From assembly GCA_002377985.1 (NCBI GenBank), contig DFQW01000044.1, positions 1-23,782 of the forward strand: 23,782 bases of DNA, read 5' to 3'. Made by a program: the position numbers and the translations under genes. Below, piece after piece: positions 23,339-23,782 of the stretch (position 1 is the stretch's first letter; every line of letters starts with the position of its first letter). This stretch comes from Halieaceae bacterium UBA3479 (GTDB lineage: Bacteria; Pseudomonadota; Gammaproteobacteria; Pseudomonadales; Halieaceae). The notes below the pieces were generated by a model, which saw only the letters and a program-made list of their open reading frames with translations, was not told the DNA's origin and searched no databases.

Positions 23339-23782
23339 TTAAAAACTGTACCCGACCTTGACGCCATACCACCTTGGCATACCCATGTTGCCGTAGGCGT
23401 AGTCCATCCCGGACAGCGCATACATATTGTCAATGTAGTCCTCTTCGAACACGTTCTCCACGTAGCCTTCAAGTTGCCAACGCTCTGAGGGAGATCGCCA
23501 GAACAAGCGCAAATTCGTCAGCAGCCGGTCCTCGATGTATGTAATTTCATTACCTCCAAGACCAATCGCTGCCTCTCGATAATTAAAATCAACTTGCGCG
23601 GTGACCGTTCCTGATCGCTCCATCGGAAAGCTATAGCGTGCTAATCCGTTTAACGTCCATTCAGGTGCGCTGGTCCCCAGATTACTGCCGTCAAGAAAGA
23701 ACTGATCACCGAGAAAAGCTCTGTCGCCTGCTCCAAAATTAGCAGGCACAAAAAAATCTTTGGGCGCTTTGATTTCTGTGTC
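23339..23782 (-). CDS. TonB-dependent receptor, C-terminal part (runs off window)
   Basis: The frame is open from the window edge to the stop at 23339 and gives 147 residues. Alternating beta-strand pattern, WTLNGLARYSFP, YVENVFEEDYIDN and the final WYGVKVGYSF with terminal phenylalanine are typical of the last strands of a TonB-dependent outer membrane receptor barrel. An internal GTG at 23749 is not the start. Its position upstream of the quinoprotein and CoA-ligase genes on the same strand suggests it imports the compound they metabolise. The ligand cannot be inferred. Confidence 0.85.
   Translation of the reverse strand, partial: DTEIKAPKDFFVPANFGAGDRAFLGDQFFLDGSNLGTSAPEWTLNGLARYSFPMERSGTVTAQVDFNYREAAIGLGGNEITYIEDRLLTNLRLFWRSPSERWQLEGYVENVFEEDYIDNMYALSGMDYAYGNMGMPRWYGVKVGYSF

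Overview
The window looks like chromosome of a Gram-negative gammaproteobacterium, probably a marine heterotroph of the Halieaceae/OM60-NOR5 kind. This rests on a HexR-type Entner-Doudoroff (ED) cluster, a TonB-dependent receptor, a lipoprotein DsbA and many Sec/Tat signal peptides. The taxon is an inference from gene content only. No tRNA, rRNA, IS element, CRISPR array or integrase was found.

Region 1 (1-8210) is central carbon metabolism. The 5' end of ppc (PEP carboxylase) lies directly downstream of hexR on the minus strand. gap runs divergently from hexR. A tightly overlapping minus-strand operon edd-glk-eda-zwf-pgl converges on gap. Palindromes resembling HexR operators lie in the hexR/gap intergenic region and upstream of edd, so HexR probably controls both blocks.

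Region 2 (8471-11778, plus strand) holds malonyl-CoA decarboxylase, then an MFS carrier followed 7 bases later by an AhpD/carboxymuconolactone-decarboxylase-like protein.

Region 3 (11926-23782) is accessory and the most interesting part. Plus strand: a cytoplasmic cupin; a scar of two 5'-truncated gene remnants lying head to head (deacetylase and DUF35/OB-fold); a secreted homologue of linalool dehydratase/isomerase (LDI); a DsbA-like lipoprotein; and a Tat-exported amidase. Minus strand, in transcription order: the end of a TonB-dependent receptor, a 49-residue secreted peptide, a cytochrome c-quinoprotein dehydrogenase, an acyl-CoA ligase, two secreted cupins, and an acetylpolyamine amidohydrolase whose stop codon overlaps that of the amidase. 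The first cupin and the LDI-like gene share a near-identical 8-2-8 palindrome in their promoter regions, pointing to one regulator encoded outside the window.

Working model (inference): region 3 takes up an alcohol or isoprenoid-like compound through the outer membrane receptor, modifies it in the periplasm with the LDI-like lyase, quinoprotein and possibly amidase, and activates the resulting acid with CoA inside the cell. The substrate cannot be read from sequence. The LDI-like enzyme with its DsbA partner and shared operator is the best candidate for an undescribed system.
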